Positions 1-6,893 are shown, counted from the first letter of the stretch. The stretch: 8,299 nt of DNA from Clostridia bacterium (GCA_017552495.1 JAFZPW010000004.1:1-8299); one strand, 5' to 3'. Notes: generated by a model from the sequence alone, not told the origin. Numbers and translations are program-made.

Positions 1-809
1 ACGGCGTCGATCTCGTCGATAAAGACGATGGCGGGCGCGTGCTTCACGGCCTGGTCAAAGAGACTGCGGACGCGGGAAGCGCCCACGCCCACGTAAAGTT
101 CCACAAAATCCGAACCGGAGATCGAGAAAAAGGGTACACCGGCCTCGCCCGCCACCGCCTTGGCAATCAGCGTCTTACCGGTACCCGGAGGGCCCACCAG
201 CAAAACACCCTTTGGGATCCGGGCGCCCAGTGACATATATTTTTGGGGATTTTTGAGAAAATCCACCACCTCTTCCAGATCGGCCTTTTCCTCATCGGCC
301 CCGGCCACATCGCGGAAAGTCACTCGCTTGCCCTCTGCGGGGTTGGCCATCTTGGCGGGCGAACGGCCGAAATTCACAGCGCCGCCGCCTCCTGCCTGCC
401 GGTTGAAGAGATAGAACCAAAACACGCCGAACAGCACCAGAAGAACCACATACGGCAAAATACTCATCCAGATCGACGAGTTCTGCGCATAGTACTGCAC
501 CTTCAGCGTTCCGGCATTTTGCTGCGCGGTGATCTCTTCGCCCAGATCCTGCGTAAAATACTCCTTGTCGGTCAGCGTACAGATGCAGCGGCTCCCGTCG
601 GTCTTGACATATTCCACGCCGGAGGCGCCGATAACCATTTCGGTGACGGCGTGGTTTTTCAGATCGCTGCGCATCTCGGTATAAGTGACCTGCTGGGTTT
701 TGCCGTCCTTCCCCGGGCCGAACAGCAGCGCCACCGTAGCCAGCGCCACGAAAATCACGATGACATACCAGCCGATGCCCCGGCCGGTTCCCTTTTGATT
801 GGTATTCAA
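1..809 (-). CDS. ftsH: ATP-dependent zinc metalloprotease FtsH, N-terminal part (3' end outside window)
   Basis: Membrane-anchored AAA+ protease that unfolds and degrades membrane and short-lived cytosolic proteins as a hexamer. About 269 residues are visible. A first membrane segment lies at about 12-30, an extracytoplasmic domain at about 31-112, and a second membrane segment at about 113-135. A Gly-rich linker follows, then the start of the AAA+ domain. The domain carries Walker A GPPGTGKT (206-213), the pore loop region FVELYVGVGASR (235-246; Tyr in the place of the usual pore Phe, a conservative change) and Walker B IVFIDE (261-266). The reading frame is open to the edge. The second region of homology, the HEXXH zinc site and the C-terminus lie outside the window. 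I chose the TTG start at 809, 11 nt after AAGGAG. An in-frame GTG at 821 overlaps that site, so it is less likely. It is the last visible gene of the minus-strand cluster, 44 nt after hpt, the usual Firmicute tilS-hpt-ftsH order. I see no separate promoter in that gap. Confidence 0.96.
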   Translation of the reverse strand, partial: MNTNQKGTGRGIGWYVIVIFVALATVALLFGPGKDGKTQQVTYTEMRSDLKNHAVTEMVIGASGVEYVKTDGSRCICTLTDKEYFTQDLGEEITAQQNAGTLKVQYYAQNSSIWMSILPYVVLLVLFGVFWFYLFNRQAGGGGAVNFGRSPAKMANPAEGKRVTFRDVAGADEEKADLEEVVDFLKNPQKYMSLGARIPKGVLLVGPPGTGKTLIAKAVAGEAGVPFFSISGSDFVELYVGVGASRVRSLFDQAVKHAPAIVFIDEIDA

Positions 810-820
810 GTCGATGCTCA

Positions 821-826
821 CTCCTT
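821..826 (-). promoter_or_regulatory. Ribosome binding site of ftsH
   Basis: AAGGAG on the minus strand, 11 nt before the TTG at 809. It overlaps the alternative in-frame GTG (821-819), which argues for initiation at the TTG. The spacing is at the long end of the usual range. Confidence 0.6.
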
Positions 827-853
827 CGCGTGCGCTTTGCCGCGCAGACGCAG

Positions 854-1417
854 TTATTCTTCGCTGTAAACCGAGGGCTTCAGTACGGCGATTTCAGGAT
901 AATTCCGATAGTGTTCGCCGTAATCCAGCCCGTAGCCCACGATAAAATCATTCGGCACCTCGATGCCTTTGTAGTCGGCGTGTACCTCCACCTTGCGGCG
1001 AGCCGGCTTGTCAAACAGGGTGCACAGGCGGATCGAGGCGGGGCGGCGGGTCTGCAGCATGGGGATCAAATAGGAGAGCGTAACGCCGCTGTCCAAAATG
1101 TCCTCTACGATGATAACATCTTTGCCCTCGATATTGGTGTCCAAATCTTTAACAATTTTCACCCGGCCGGAGCTTTCGGTGCCCGCGCCGTAACTGGAGA
1201 TCGCCATGAAATCCAGTGTGCAGGGCGTGTCGATCTGGCGGATCAGATCTGCCATAAAGACAAACGCGCCCTTGAGCACAGCGATCAGCAGCGGATTTTT
1301 CCCCCGATAATCCCGGGTGATCTCGCGGCCCAGCCGCGCCACCGTCTGTTCCAGTTCTTCCCGGGTAACCAGCGTGCGAAGCATATCGTTTTTCATGCAC
1401 ACGGGATCCTGCTTCAT
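854..1417 (-). CDS. hpt: Hypoxanthine phosphoribosyltransferase
   Basis: Cytosolic purine salvage enzyme: transfers the phosphoribosyl group of PRPP to hypoxanthine (and usually guanine), giving IMP (GMP). The product is 187 residues, a normal length for the family. The type I phosphoribosyltransferase PRPP-binding motif VIIVEDILDSGVTL is at 101-114. The early LKGA pyrophosphate-loop region is at 48-51, and the flexible-loop SSYG is at 74-77. The base-binding end DKPARRKVEV starts at 137, with PNDFIVGYGLDY at 155-166. The start is the ATG at 1417, preceded by AGGAGG at 1431-1426 with an 8-nt spacer. A TTG in frame at 1435 lies upstream of that ribosome site and is not favoured. The ATG overlaps the tilS stop as ATGA (1417-1414), which suggests translational coupling. 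TilS and HprT have been reported to act together on ftsH expression in Bacillus subtilis (recalled, not checked), and ftsH is the next gene here. Confidence 0.96.
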   Translation of the reverse strand: MKQDPVCMKNDMLRTLVTREELEQTVARLGREITRDYRGKNPLLIAVLKGAFVFMADLIRQIDTPCTLDFMAISSYGAGTESSGRVKIVKDLDTNIEGKDVIIVEDILDSGVTLSYLIPMLQTRRPASIRLCTLFDKPARRKVEVHADYKGIEVPNDFIVGYGLDYGEHYRNYPEIAVLKPSVYSEE

Positions 1418-2706
1418 ATCTCTTTCCTCCTGCAAATCACACGGACAGGCGCGTTTTCGCCCCGCAGCGCCGCGGCGCAGACGTCGCCCACCGTTAGTAT
1501 TTTATTATTATGGCACACAATCGGCACGGTGTCACGCAAATCTTTCGGAATTTTTCGGTCGATCATCAGTTTTTTCACCGAACGGCGTCCCGCAGGCAGA
1601 CAAATCTCGTCGCCCGCACGGCGGGAACGAACGGTGATGGGAAACATCGCTTCTCTTTTCCCGGTTCCCGGAGCGATCTCAATGTTCCAGGAGCCAAACA
1701 CGGCCGTGCCGAAATCGGTCAGGAGCAAAGGCTCGGGCGACGCCTGCGGATGCCGTCTTGTCAACAGCACATCCTCATAACGCCGCAGCGCACGGCTGCC
1801 GGTCAGGCAAACCTGCGCCGAAGGATCCGGTTTGTGACATAGGGCAAAAAGCGCCTCGAACTGCGCACGGGTAAGCATCTGTCCCCCCTGCTCCCGCTGA
1901 AGCGCCTGCAAGGCGCGGGCGGCGGCCTCTTTGGAAAGAGCCAGCAGCGCTTCCGCAGAAAACAGCGCGCCTTCCTCCGTCCGTCGAACGGAGGCGAGAA
2001 ACGCTTCGCTTTCCCGCTGGGCGGAACGGCCTTCCCGCCGCAGCAAAGCCGCGGCAGCCGCCATGTGCTCCGCGGCCCGTGGATTGACCTCCCGCAGCAG
2101 GGGAAAGACCCGGTTGCGCAGCAGGGCGCGGGCGTTGTCTGTGCCAAAATTGCTTTCGTCCACGGCAAAAGCAAGGCCGCGGGCGGCGTTATACTCCTCG
2201 ATCTCCCGGCGGGAAACCGCCAGCATGGGGCGGATATACCGCCCTCTTTGTGGCGGAATGCCCTCCCACCCGGCGCGGCCGCTGCCGCGGATCAGGTGGA
2301 GCAAGACCGTTTCGGCGTTGTCCTCCAGATTGTGCGCGGTAGCCACGCTGTCCGCCCGCCAGATATCGGCGGCGCGATCCAAAAAGGCATAGCGCAGCGT
2401 CCGCGCCGCCTCCTCTGTGCCCAAAGATTTCTTCGCGGCATAAGCGGCAGTATCGCCCTCGCCGCAAAACAGCGGGATGCCCAGCCCGTCGCACAGGCTT
2501 TGGCACAGCGCCCGCTCGGCTTCCGCCTGTTCGGGCCGCAGGCCGTGGGTAAAATGAGCGGCGGCCACAGTAAGGGAATACGCCTGCCGCAAAGCGCACA
2601 GCGCATGCGTCATGCACACCGAATCGGCGCCTCCCGACAGCGCGCACAGCACCCGCTGTCCGGGGCGGAGGAGGCCGCTTTGCCGCAGGGCGTCAACGGG
2701 GTTCAT
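1414..2706 (-). CDS. tilS: tRNA(Ile)-lysidine synthetase
   Basis: Converts C34 of the CAU-anticodon tRNA-Ile to lysidine using ATP and lysine, so that the tRNA reads AUA and is charged with Ile. The product is 430 residues, in the range of full-length family members. The N-type ATP pyrophosphatase P-loop SGGADS is at 24-29. The second conserved region is HNLEDNAETVLLHLIRGSG (125-143), followed by RALLRNRVFPLL (193-204). The C-terminal TilS domain includes RSRRAGDEICLP (360-371) and KKLMIDRKIP (378-387). The start is the ATG at 2706, 10 nt after CAGGAG (2722-2717). Longer in-frame starts up to 2847 would add 47 residues that merely read antiframe through dnaB, with no family match. The gene overlaps the dnaB 3' end by 14 nt and the hpt start by 4 nt, so it is very likely co-translated with both. 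Essential in most bacteria. Confidence 0.96.
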   Translation of the reverse strand: MNPVDALRQSGLLRPGQRVLCALSGGADSVCMTHALCALRQAYSLTVAAAHFTHGLRPEQAEAERALCQSLCDGLGIPLFCGEGDTAAYAAKKSLGTEEAARTLRYAFLDRAADIWRADSVATAHNLEDNAETVLLHLIRGSGRAGWEGIPPQRGRYIRPMLAVSRREIEEYNAARGLAFAVDESNFGTDNARALLRNRVFPLLREVNPRAAEHMAAAAALLRREGRSAQRESEAFLASVRRTEEGALFSAEALLALSKEAAARALQALQREQGGQMLTRAQFEALFALCHKPDPSAQVCLTGSRALRRYEDVLLTRRHPQASPEPLLLTDFGTAVFGSWNIEIAPGTGKREAMFPITVRSRRAGDEICLPAGRRSVKKLMIDRKIPKDLRDTVPIVCHNNKILTVGDVCAAALRGENAPVRVICRRKEI

Positions 2707-4036
2707 CGCGGAACGGCTCCTGCGCCGCAAACGAGGTGAACTGTCCCATCCATTGCAGCTCGATCTTGCCGGTTTCCCCATGGCGGTTTTTGGCCACGAT
2801 GAGCTCAGCGGTGTTTTTGTTTTCCGCCTCGCCATTATAATAATCATCCCGGTAAATAAACAGAACGATGTCGGCGTCCTGCTCGATGGAGCCCGATTCC
2901 CGCAGGTCGGAAAGCATGGGCCGCTTATCCGTCCGCCCTTCGGGGCCGCGGGAAAGCTGGCTGCAGCACAAAACAGGAACGTTGAGTTCTTTTGCCATAA
3001 TCTTCAGCGAGCGGGAGATTTCGGCCACCTCGTTTACCCGGTTGTCGATCCGCCGGGCAGTGTGCATGAGCTGAAGATAGTCGATGACGATCAAGCCCAG
3101 ATTTTTCCCCAGGCGGCGGCATTTCGCCATCATCTCCTGCACGGTGATGCCGGGATTCTCGTCGATGAGGATGGACATGCTTTGCAGCACCTGCGTCGCG
3201 CCGGCCATTTTTTCCCAATCCTTGTCATCCAGCGTACCCATACGCAGCTTTTTGCTGTCGATGAGCGCCTCGCTGGACAAAAGACGGGTGGCAAGCTGCT
3301 CGCTGGACATCTCCAACTGGAAGATGACCACCGTTTTCCCGCTCCGCTTGGCGGCCGACATGGCCATGTTCAGGGCGATGGAGGTTTTCCCCATGCCGGG
3401 GCGGGCGGCCAGAAGGATCAGATCGCTCTTGTTGAGGCCGCCGATGTATTGATCCAGCATGGAAAAACCGGTGGGCAACCCGGGCAGCTTGCCCGGATTG
3501 GCTCCCAGCTCGTCCAGATGGGCATAGACCTGCTGGATAGCGTCGTTGATGCTGGCAAAGCCCTGTACCTCCCGCCCCTGCCGGACGGCGTAGATCTTCT
3601 GCTCCGCCAGATCGGCCACGGCGTCGGCGTCCTCCTCCTCGGCCCGGGTGAGGTCGATGATCTCGGAGGAAACGGTCTGCAGCTCCCGCAGCATGCTTTT
3701 GCTGCGGACGATGCCCGCGTATTCCGCCACGTTGGCGGAAGACGGCGTGGTGTCGATGAGCTGGAGAAAATAATCCCGCTTCGCGGCCTCCTTATAGCCC
3801 AGCGCCTTCATTTCGTCCAGAACGGTCACGGCGTCGATGGGGCGGCCGCCCAAAAACATTCTGTGGATGGTGTCGTAGACCAGACGATTGGTTTCGATGT
3901 AAAAATCGTCGGGCCGCAGGATCTCGATCACCTCGGGGATGCACTTGGGATCGATGAGCACAGAGCCCAAAACGGCCTGCTCGGCCTCGATGCTGTATGG
4001 GGCCTGCCGGGATAACAGTTCTTCCGCAGACGGCAT
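2693..4036 (-). CDS. dnaB: Replicative DNA helicase DnaB (called DnaC in Bacillus)
   Basis: Hexameric 5'-3' helicase that unwinds DNA at the replication fork and recruits primase. The product is 447 residues, the normal length, with no intein. The N-terminal helical domain begins after EELLSRQAPYSIEAEQAVLG (residues 5-24) and ends before about 155. The linker and RecA-like domain follow. Walker A ARPGMGKTS is at about 211-219, and the E motif LEMSSEQ is at about 241-247. Walker B LIVIDYLQLM is at about 315-324. The H3-type loop CCSQLSRGPEGR is at about 357-368. The LRESGSIEQDADIV stretch is at about 378-391, and the late basic VAKNRHGETG at about 414-423. I chose the ATG at 4036, which has AGAAGGA (4053-4047) 10 nt upstream. 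The in-frame GTG at 4045 sits directly on that site. It lies 39 nt after rplI and its stop falls inside the tilS start region. The rplI-dnaB pairing is classical in Firmicutes. Confidence 0.97.
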   Translation of the reverse strand: MPSAEELLSRQAPYSIEAEQAVLGSVLIDPKCIPEVIEILRPDDFYIETNRLVYDTIHRMFLGGRPIDAVTVLDEMKALGYKEAAKRDYFLQLIDTTPSSANVAEYAGIVRSKSMLRELQTVSSEIIDLTRAEEEDADAVADLAEQKIYAVRQGREVQGFASINDAIQQVYAHLDELGANPGKLPGLPTGFSMLDQYIGGLNKSDLILLAARPGMGKTSIALNMAMSAAKRSGKTVVIFQLEMSSEQLATRLLSSEALIDSKKLRMGTLDDKDWEKMAGATQVLQSMSILIDENPGITVQEMMAKCRRLGKNLGLIVIDYLQLMHTARRIDNRVNEVAEISRSLKIMAKELNVPVLCCSQLSRGPEGRTDKRPMLSDLRESGSIEQDADIVLFIYRDDYYNGEAENKNTAELIVAKNRHGETGKIELQWMGQFTSFAAQEPFRDEPR

Positions 4037-4075
4037 GGGTCTCACTTCCTTCTCTGTTGGAAATTCGAGAGCGTC

Positions 4076-4525
4076 TTATTTTTCCTCAAACACCTGCACA
4101 TACAGGGTCCCGCTGATCTCGGTGTAGAGCTTCGCCTTCACGGGGAAAGTGCCGAAGGTCTTGATGGGTTCGGCCAGTTCCAGCTTGGTTTTGGGCAGAT
4201 CCACCTGATGCTGAGCCGCCAGCGCCTCGGAGATCTCCTTGGTGGTCACCGAGCCGAACAGGCGGCCGCCAGAGCCGGCTTTGGCATAGATCTTTACGGG
4301 CATCTTCTCCAGTTTTTCCTTCAGCTCCAGCGCCGCCTTGCGTTCGTTCTCCATCCGGCGCAAAGCCGCGGCGTCGGCGTTTTTCTTGGCGTTGATGGCG
4401 TCGGCGGTGGCCTCGATTGCCAGCTTGCGGGGCAGCAGGAAATTGCGGGCATACCCGTCGGAAACGTTAATCATTTCGCCCTTTTTGCCCTGCGCTTTCA
4501 CATCCTGCAATAAAATCACTTTCAT
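4076..4525 (-). CDS. rplI: 50S ribosomal protein L9 (bL9)
   Basis: Large-subunit protein that binds 23S rRNA through its N-domain and reaches out from the ribosome on a long helix. It is linked to reading-frame maintenance. The product is 149 residues, the full usual length. The N-terminal signature begins MKVILLQDVKAQGKKGE and continues through NVSDGYARNFLLPRKLAIEA (residues 20-39), the classical L9 signature region. The Ala/Lys/Glu-rich central helix spans about 40-75. The C-terminal globular domain follows, including GGRLFGSVTTKEI (86-98). The ATG at 4525 has AAGGAG (4539-4534) 8 nt upstream. It lies between gdpP (45-nt gap) and dnaB (39-nt gap), the standard Firmicute order. No promoter or terminator is visible in either gap. 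Confidence 0.97.
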   Translation of the reverse strand: MKVILLQDVKAQGKKGEMINVSDGYARNFLLPRKLAIEATADAINAKKNADAAALRRMENERKAALELKEKLEKMPVKIYAKAGSGGRLFGSVTTKEISEALAAQHQVDLPKTKLELAEPIKTFGTFPVKAKLYTEISGTLYVQVFEEK

Positions 4526-4570
4526 GGTTCTTTCTCCTTTTCTTGGTTTGTCCCTGTGCGCGGCGGCGGA

Positions 4571-6577
4571 TCAAGCCTCCTCCGTCACGCTCTCGTTCAA
4601 ATATTCTTCAATGGCTTTTTCCAAAAGCGGCTCGACCTCGGCGGGGGTCTTGTCGGGGAACTGCGCCCCCGCGCTGGAAAGGTTGCCGCCGCCGCCCAGC
4701 TTCTCCAAAATGATCTGCACGTTGATCTTTCCGTAAGAGCGGGCAGAAATGACGGCGCCGCCGCTTTCGCCGTAAATGACGAAGGCCGCCTTGATCTCCG
4801 AAGCGTTGATGAGTTCGTCGGCCGCCTGCGAGGCCGTGGCCCGGGCGATCTCCTCCTCCAGCACCGAGATGGAAACGCCGGGATAACGCTCCTTGGCGCA
4901 GGAGATGATCTGATACTTCTTCACATAACTGTCCAGACCGCCGGAGAACAGTTTTCGCACCTCCACGGTGTCGGCGCCCGCCTGCCGCAAAAAGGCCGCG
5001 GCCTCAAAGGTACGGACGCCGGTCTTGACGGTGAAGCCCTTGGTATCCAGGAAAATGCCTGCCAGCATGGCGTCGGCCTCCACCCGGAGGATCTCCTGAT
5101 GGGTAACAACATATTGCAGCAGTTCGGCCACCAGCTCGCTGGCGGAGGAGGCGTAAGTCTCATGCAGGCTGATGGCGGCGTTTTCGATATAGGAGGCCGA
5201 GCGGCGGTGATGGTCGATGACAGCCACCCGGGGGATGGTTTCCAAAAGGGTCTGGCTCTCCACCAGATCAGGGCGGGAGGTGTCGGCAACGATGCACAAA
5301 GACGAAGCGTCGGCCAGCTCCACGGCCTTTTCCTCGCTGATGAAGGTTCCCTCATACTGCGGCTGCTTCCGCAGCCGGTCGATGAGATCGTGGGCCGAAG
5401 TGGCCTGATCGTTGACAATGATGTAGAAGGGCCGGCCCGCCTTGCGGATCGCGGCCGCCATGCCGGCGCAAGCGCCGATGCTGTCCAGATCGGAAAACTT
5501 ATGCCCCATTAAAAAGACCTGGCTGCTGTCGCGGATAAGCTGCTGCAGGGCATTGGCCATCACGCGGGACTTGACCTTGGTGCGCTTTTCCAGTTCCTTG
5601 CTGCGCCCGCCGTAAAACTCAAAAGCCGTTTTCGATTTGACCACCGCCTGGTCGCCCCCGCGGGACAGCGCCATGTCGATGCCCAGCGCCGCATATTGAT
5701 AAAGTTCCTGCAAAGAGGTCTCGCCCTTGCCGATGCCGATGGACAGCGTGGCGCTCAGCCCCTCGCTGTTTTGCACCTGATGGATGGATTCCAGAATAGA
5801 AAACTTCCCCGCCGCGAACTCCAGCAAATTGGCCTGATCAAAAATGAAGAGGTAGCGGTCGCGCTCCAGGCGGCGAACCACGCCTTTTGCGGGCGAGGCC
5901 CATTCGTTGATGCGGCGGTCGATCTCGGCGGTCAGCGTGGATTTTTCCGATTCGCTGGTGTTCTTCACCAGTTCCTCGTAACTGTCGATCACAATGAGCC
6001 CCACCACCGGACGGGAACGCTCGGTATATTCCCGAAGCTGGCTGTACTCGGTGATGTCCACCCAAAACAAGGTGGCCAAAAGCGCGCTGCCGTGATTGCG
6101 GCCCGAGCGCACCAGATTGCCATAGACTTGATACTTCCGCCCGCTCATCTCCACGTCATAGGGGCAGAGGGATTTCCCCTCCATGATCCAGCGGGTGTCA
6201 AAGCCCTGGATCACGTCGGTGATGTGCGTTTCAAAAAAACTCTCGTGGCGGCCGCTTGCGGCGGCAAAACTGTCGTTTCCCCAGATGATCTCGCCGGAAT
6301 CCAGCCGCAAAATCACCATAGGCAGCGGAAAACTGACCATGGACGCCTTGGAGGCGTCGTCCACCGAAAAGGCCAGCGTTTCCACATATTTGCGGATCTC
6401 GGCGCTGCGGTGACGGCTGCGAACGCGATAATAAGCATAAGCAAACGCGATGATCGCCAGTTCTATGACTCCCGCGACCCATCCGACCCGGTAAAAGGTG
6501 AACGCGGCAAACAGCACCATCACCGCAAAGGCGATGCGTGTTCCTGATTCCGCCATTCTCGAAAACCGCTTTTCCAA
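4571..6577 (-). CDS. gdpP: Cyclic-di-AMP phosphodiesterase GdpP (YybT-like; PAS, degenerate GGDEF, DHH-DHHA1)
   Basis: Membrane-bound enzyme that in relatives hydrolyses the second messenger c-di-AMP to pApA, affecting cell-wall, potassium and beta-lactam responses. The product is 668 residues, normal for the family. Two membrane helices lie at about 14-30 and 33-50. A PAS-like region is at about 80-150. A GGDEF domain that has lost its signature is at about 185-315 (RRLERDRYLFIF at 235-246). The DHH phosphoesterase domain has GHKFSDLDSIG (358-368), ADTS (431-434), IDHH (454-457) and FLDTKGF (509-515), so the metal ligands look intact. The DHHA1 domain ends with LGGGGNLSSAGAQ (627-639). The Asn at 632 stands where the family usually has His, which may alter substrate binding. 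The start is TTG at 6577, 8 nt after AGAGGG (6591-6586). A downstream ATG at 6556 lacks a good site. It is the first gene of the cluster, about 50 nt from a strong -10 box. Confidence 0.94.
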   Translation of the reverse strand: MEKRFSRMAESGTRIAFAVMVLFAAFTFYRVGWVAGVIELAIIAFAYAYYRVRSRHRSAEIRKYVETLAFSVDDASKASMVSFPLPMVILRLDSGEIIWGNDSFAAASGRHESFFETHITDVIQGFDTRWIMEGKSLCPYDVEMSGRKYQVYGNLVRSGRNHGSALLATLFWVDITEYSQLREYTERSRPVVGLIVIDSYEELVKNTSESEKSTLTAEIDRRINEWASPAKGVVRRLERDRYLFIFDQANLLEFAAGKFSILESIHQVQNSEGLSATLSIGIGKGETSLQELYQYAALGIDMALSRGGDQAVVKSKTAFEFYGGRSKELEKRTKVKSRVMANALQQLIRDSSQVFLMGHKFSDLDSIGACAGMAAAIRKAGRPFYIIVNDQATSAHDLIDRLRKQPQYEGTFISEEKAVELADASSLCIVADTSRPDLVESQTLLETIPRVAVIDHHRRSASYIENAAISLHETYASSASELVAELLQYVVTHQEILRVEADAMLAGIFLDTKGFTVKTGVRTFEAAAFLRQAGADTVEVRKLFSGGLDSYVKKYQIISCAKERYPGVSISVLEEEIARATASQAADELINASEIKAAFVIYGESGGAVISARSYGKINVQIILEKLGGGGNLSSAGAQFPDKTPAEVEPLLEKAIEEYLNESVTEEA

Positions 6578-6585
6578 AGGTTCCG

Positions 6586-6591
6586 CCCTCT
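6586..6591 (-). promoter_or_regulatory. Ribosome binding site of gdpP
   Basis: AGAGGG on the minus strand, 8 nt before the TTG at 6577. The alternative ATG at 6556 has no comparable purine run at a suitable distance, so this site decides for the TTG start. Confidence 0.6.
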
Positions 6592-6625
6592 TTTCTCCGG
6601 TTTGTAATTTTTTATTTATTTGGTT

Positions 6626-6654
6626 ATTATACCATACTATGGCCGAAGGTGCAA
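6626..6654 (-). promoter_or_regulatory. Promoter of the gdpP-rplI-dnaB-tilS-hpt-ftsH cluster (sigma-A type)
   Basis: On the minus strand a perfect -10 box TATAAT (6631-6626) is preceded by TTGCAC (6654-6649) with a 17-nt spacer. The -35 keeps only the TTG of the consensus, so the -10 carries most of the signal. Transcription would start near 6619, giving an A/T-rich leader of about 40 nt before the gdpP TTG. No other minus-strand promoter is evident down to ftsH, although a promoter inside a gene could have been missed. Confidence 0.75.
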
Positions 6655-6656
6655 GG

Positions 6657-6689
6657 AAAAAATCCGCCCGCCGGCAGATCGGCGGGCGG
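6657..6689 (-). terminator. Intrinsic terminator of the 48-residue gene
   Basis: A perfect 10-bp GC-rich inverted repeat, CCGCCCGCCG at 6664-6673 and CGGCGGGCGG at 6680-6689, encloses a 6-nt loop. Read on the minus strand it is followed by one A and six T (6662-6657), so it works leftward. It begins 5 nt after the stop of the small gene and ends 2 nt before the -35 box of the gdpP promoter. On the plus strand no T run follows, so it should not stop rightward transcripts. Confidence 0.88.
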
Positions 6690-6694
6690 GTCTC

Positions 6695-6841
6695 TTATTG
6701 GATGTGTTCTCTGCGCCACTGATATTCCTCGGCGACGCTCATTTCGTCGGGATACGGAATGTTGTGATCCCCCAGTCGGTCGGCCCGCTGTCCCGCGGGA
6801 CAAACCACCGGCTGGATCACCCGTTTTTTCGGCTGGGACAT
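6695..6841 (-). CDS. Small conserved-looking protein of unknown function (48 residues)
   Basis: I do not recognise this protein. It has 48 residues, beginning MSQPKKRVIQPVVCPAGQR and ending EEYQWRREHIQ. Acidic and basic residues balance (seven each). It has one Cys (14), several Pro and no hydrophobic stretch long enough for a membrane segment or signal peptide, so a cytosolic location is likely. It has two acceptable hallmarks of a real gene. GGAGGT (6854-6849) lies 7 nt before the ATG at 6841, and a strong intrinsic terminator starts 5 nt after its TAA. A longer in-frame reading from 6886 would place the ribosome site inside the coding region and is rejected. It forms its own transcription unit between the gdpP promoter and prfA, divergent from prfA. 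No clear promoter was found; a TATAAC at 6919-6914 is possible but lacks a -35 box. No function is proposed. Confidence 0.72.
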   Translation of the reverse strand: MSQPKKRVIQPVVCPAGQRADRLGDHNIPYPDEMSVAEEYQWRREHIQ

Positions 6842-6893
6842 AAAAAACACCTCCGAAACCAGTATGTCCCGCAAAGCGCGCTTCATGCCGCCC

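Noticed and set aside
830..1780. Plus-strand open frame of 316 codons across hpt and the tilS end
   Set aside because: Crosses two genuine minus-strand genes and their ATGA joint; composition is that of a shadow frame.
2707..2847. 47-residue N-terminal extension of TilS
   Set aside because: It reads out of frame through dnaB, is basic and low-complexity, and ignores the CAGGAG site placed 10 nt before the ATG at 2706.
2612..4015. Plus-strand open frame of 467 codons opposite dnaB
   Set aside because: It lies antisense to a clearly recognised DnaB and part of TilS, has no family features, and is His/Gly/Leu-rich in the way antisense frames of GC-rich genes are.
4556..5512. Plus-strand open frame of 318 codons opposite gdpP
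   Set aside because: Shadow of the GdpP coding region; no recognised motif and no supported ribosome site.
5696..6547. Plus-strand open frame of 283 codons opposite the GdpP N-terminal half
   Set aside because: Antisense to PAS/GGDEF coding sequence whose domain order is intact; no motifs of its own.
6578..6625. A c-di-AMP (ydaO-type) riboswitch in the gdpP leader
   Set aside because: The leader from the predicted start is only about 40 nt and A/T-rich, too short and unstructured for such an element.
6657..6689. Hairpin considered as a bidirectional terminator or a riboswitch element
   Set aside because: Only the minus strand has a T run after the stem; the plus side continues into mixed sequence, and no aptamer-like structure surrounds it.
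6842..6886. 15-residue N-terminal extension of the small protein
   Set aside because: The GGAGGT ribosome site would be inside the coding sequence; the start at 6841 is better supported.
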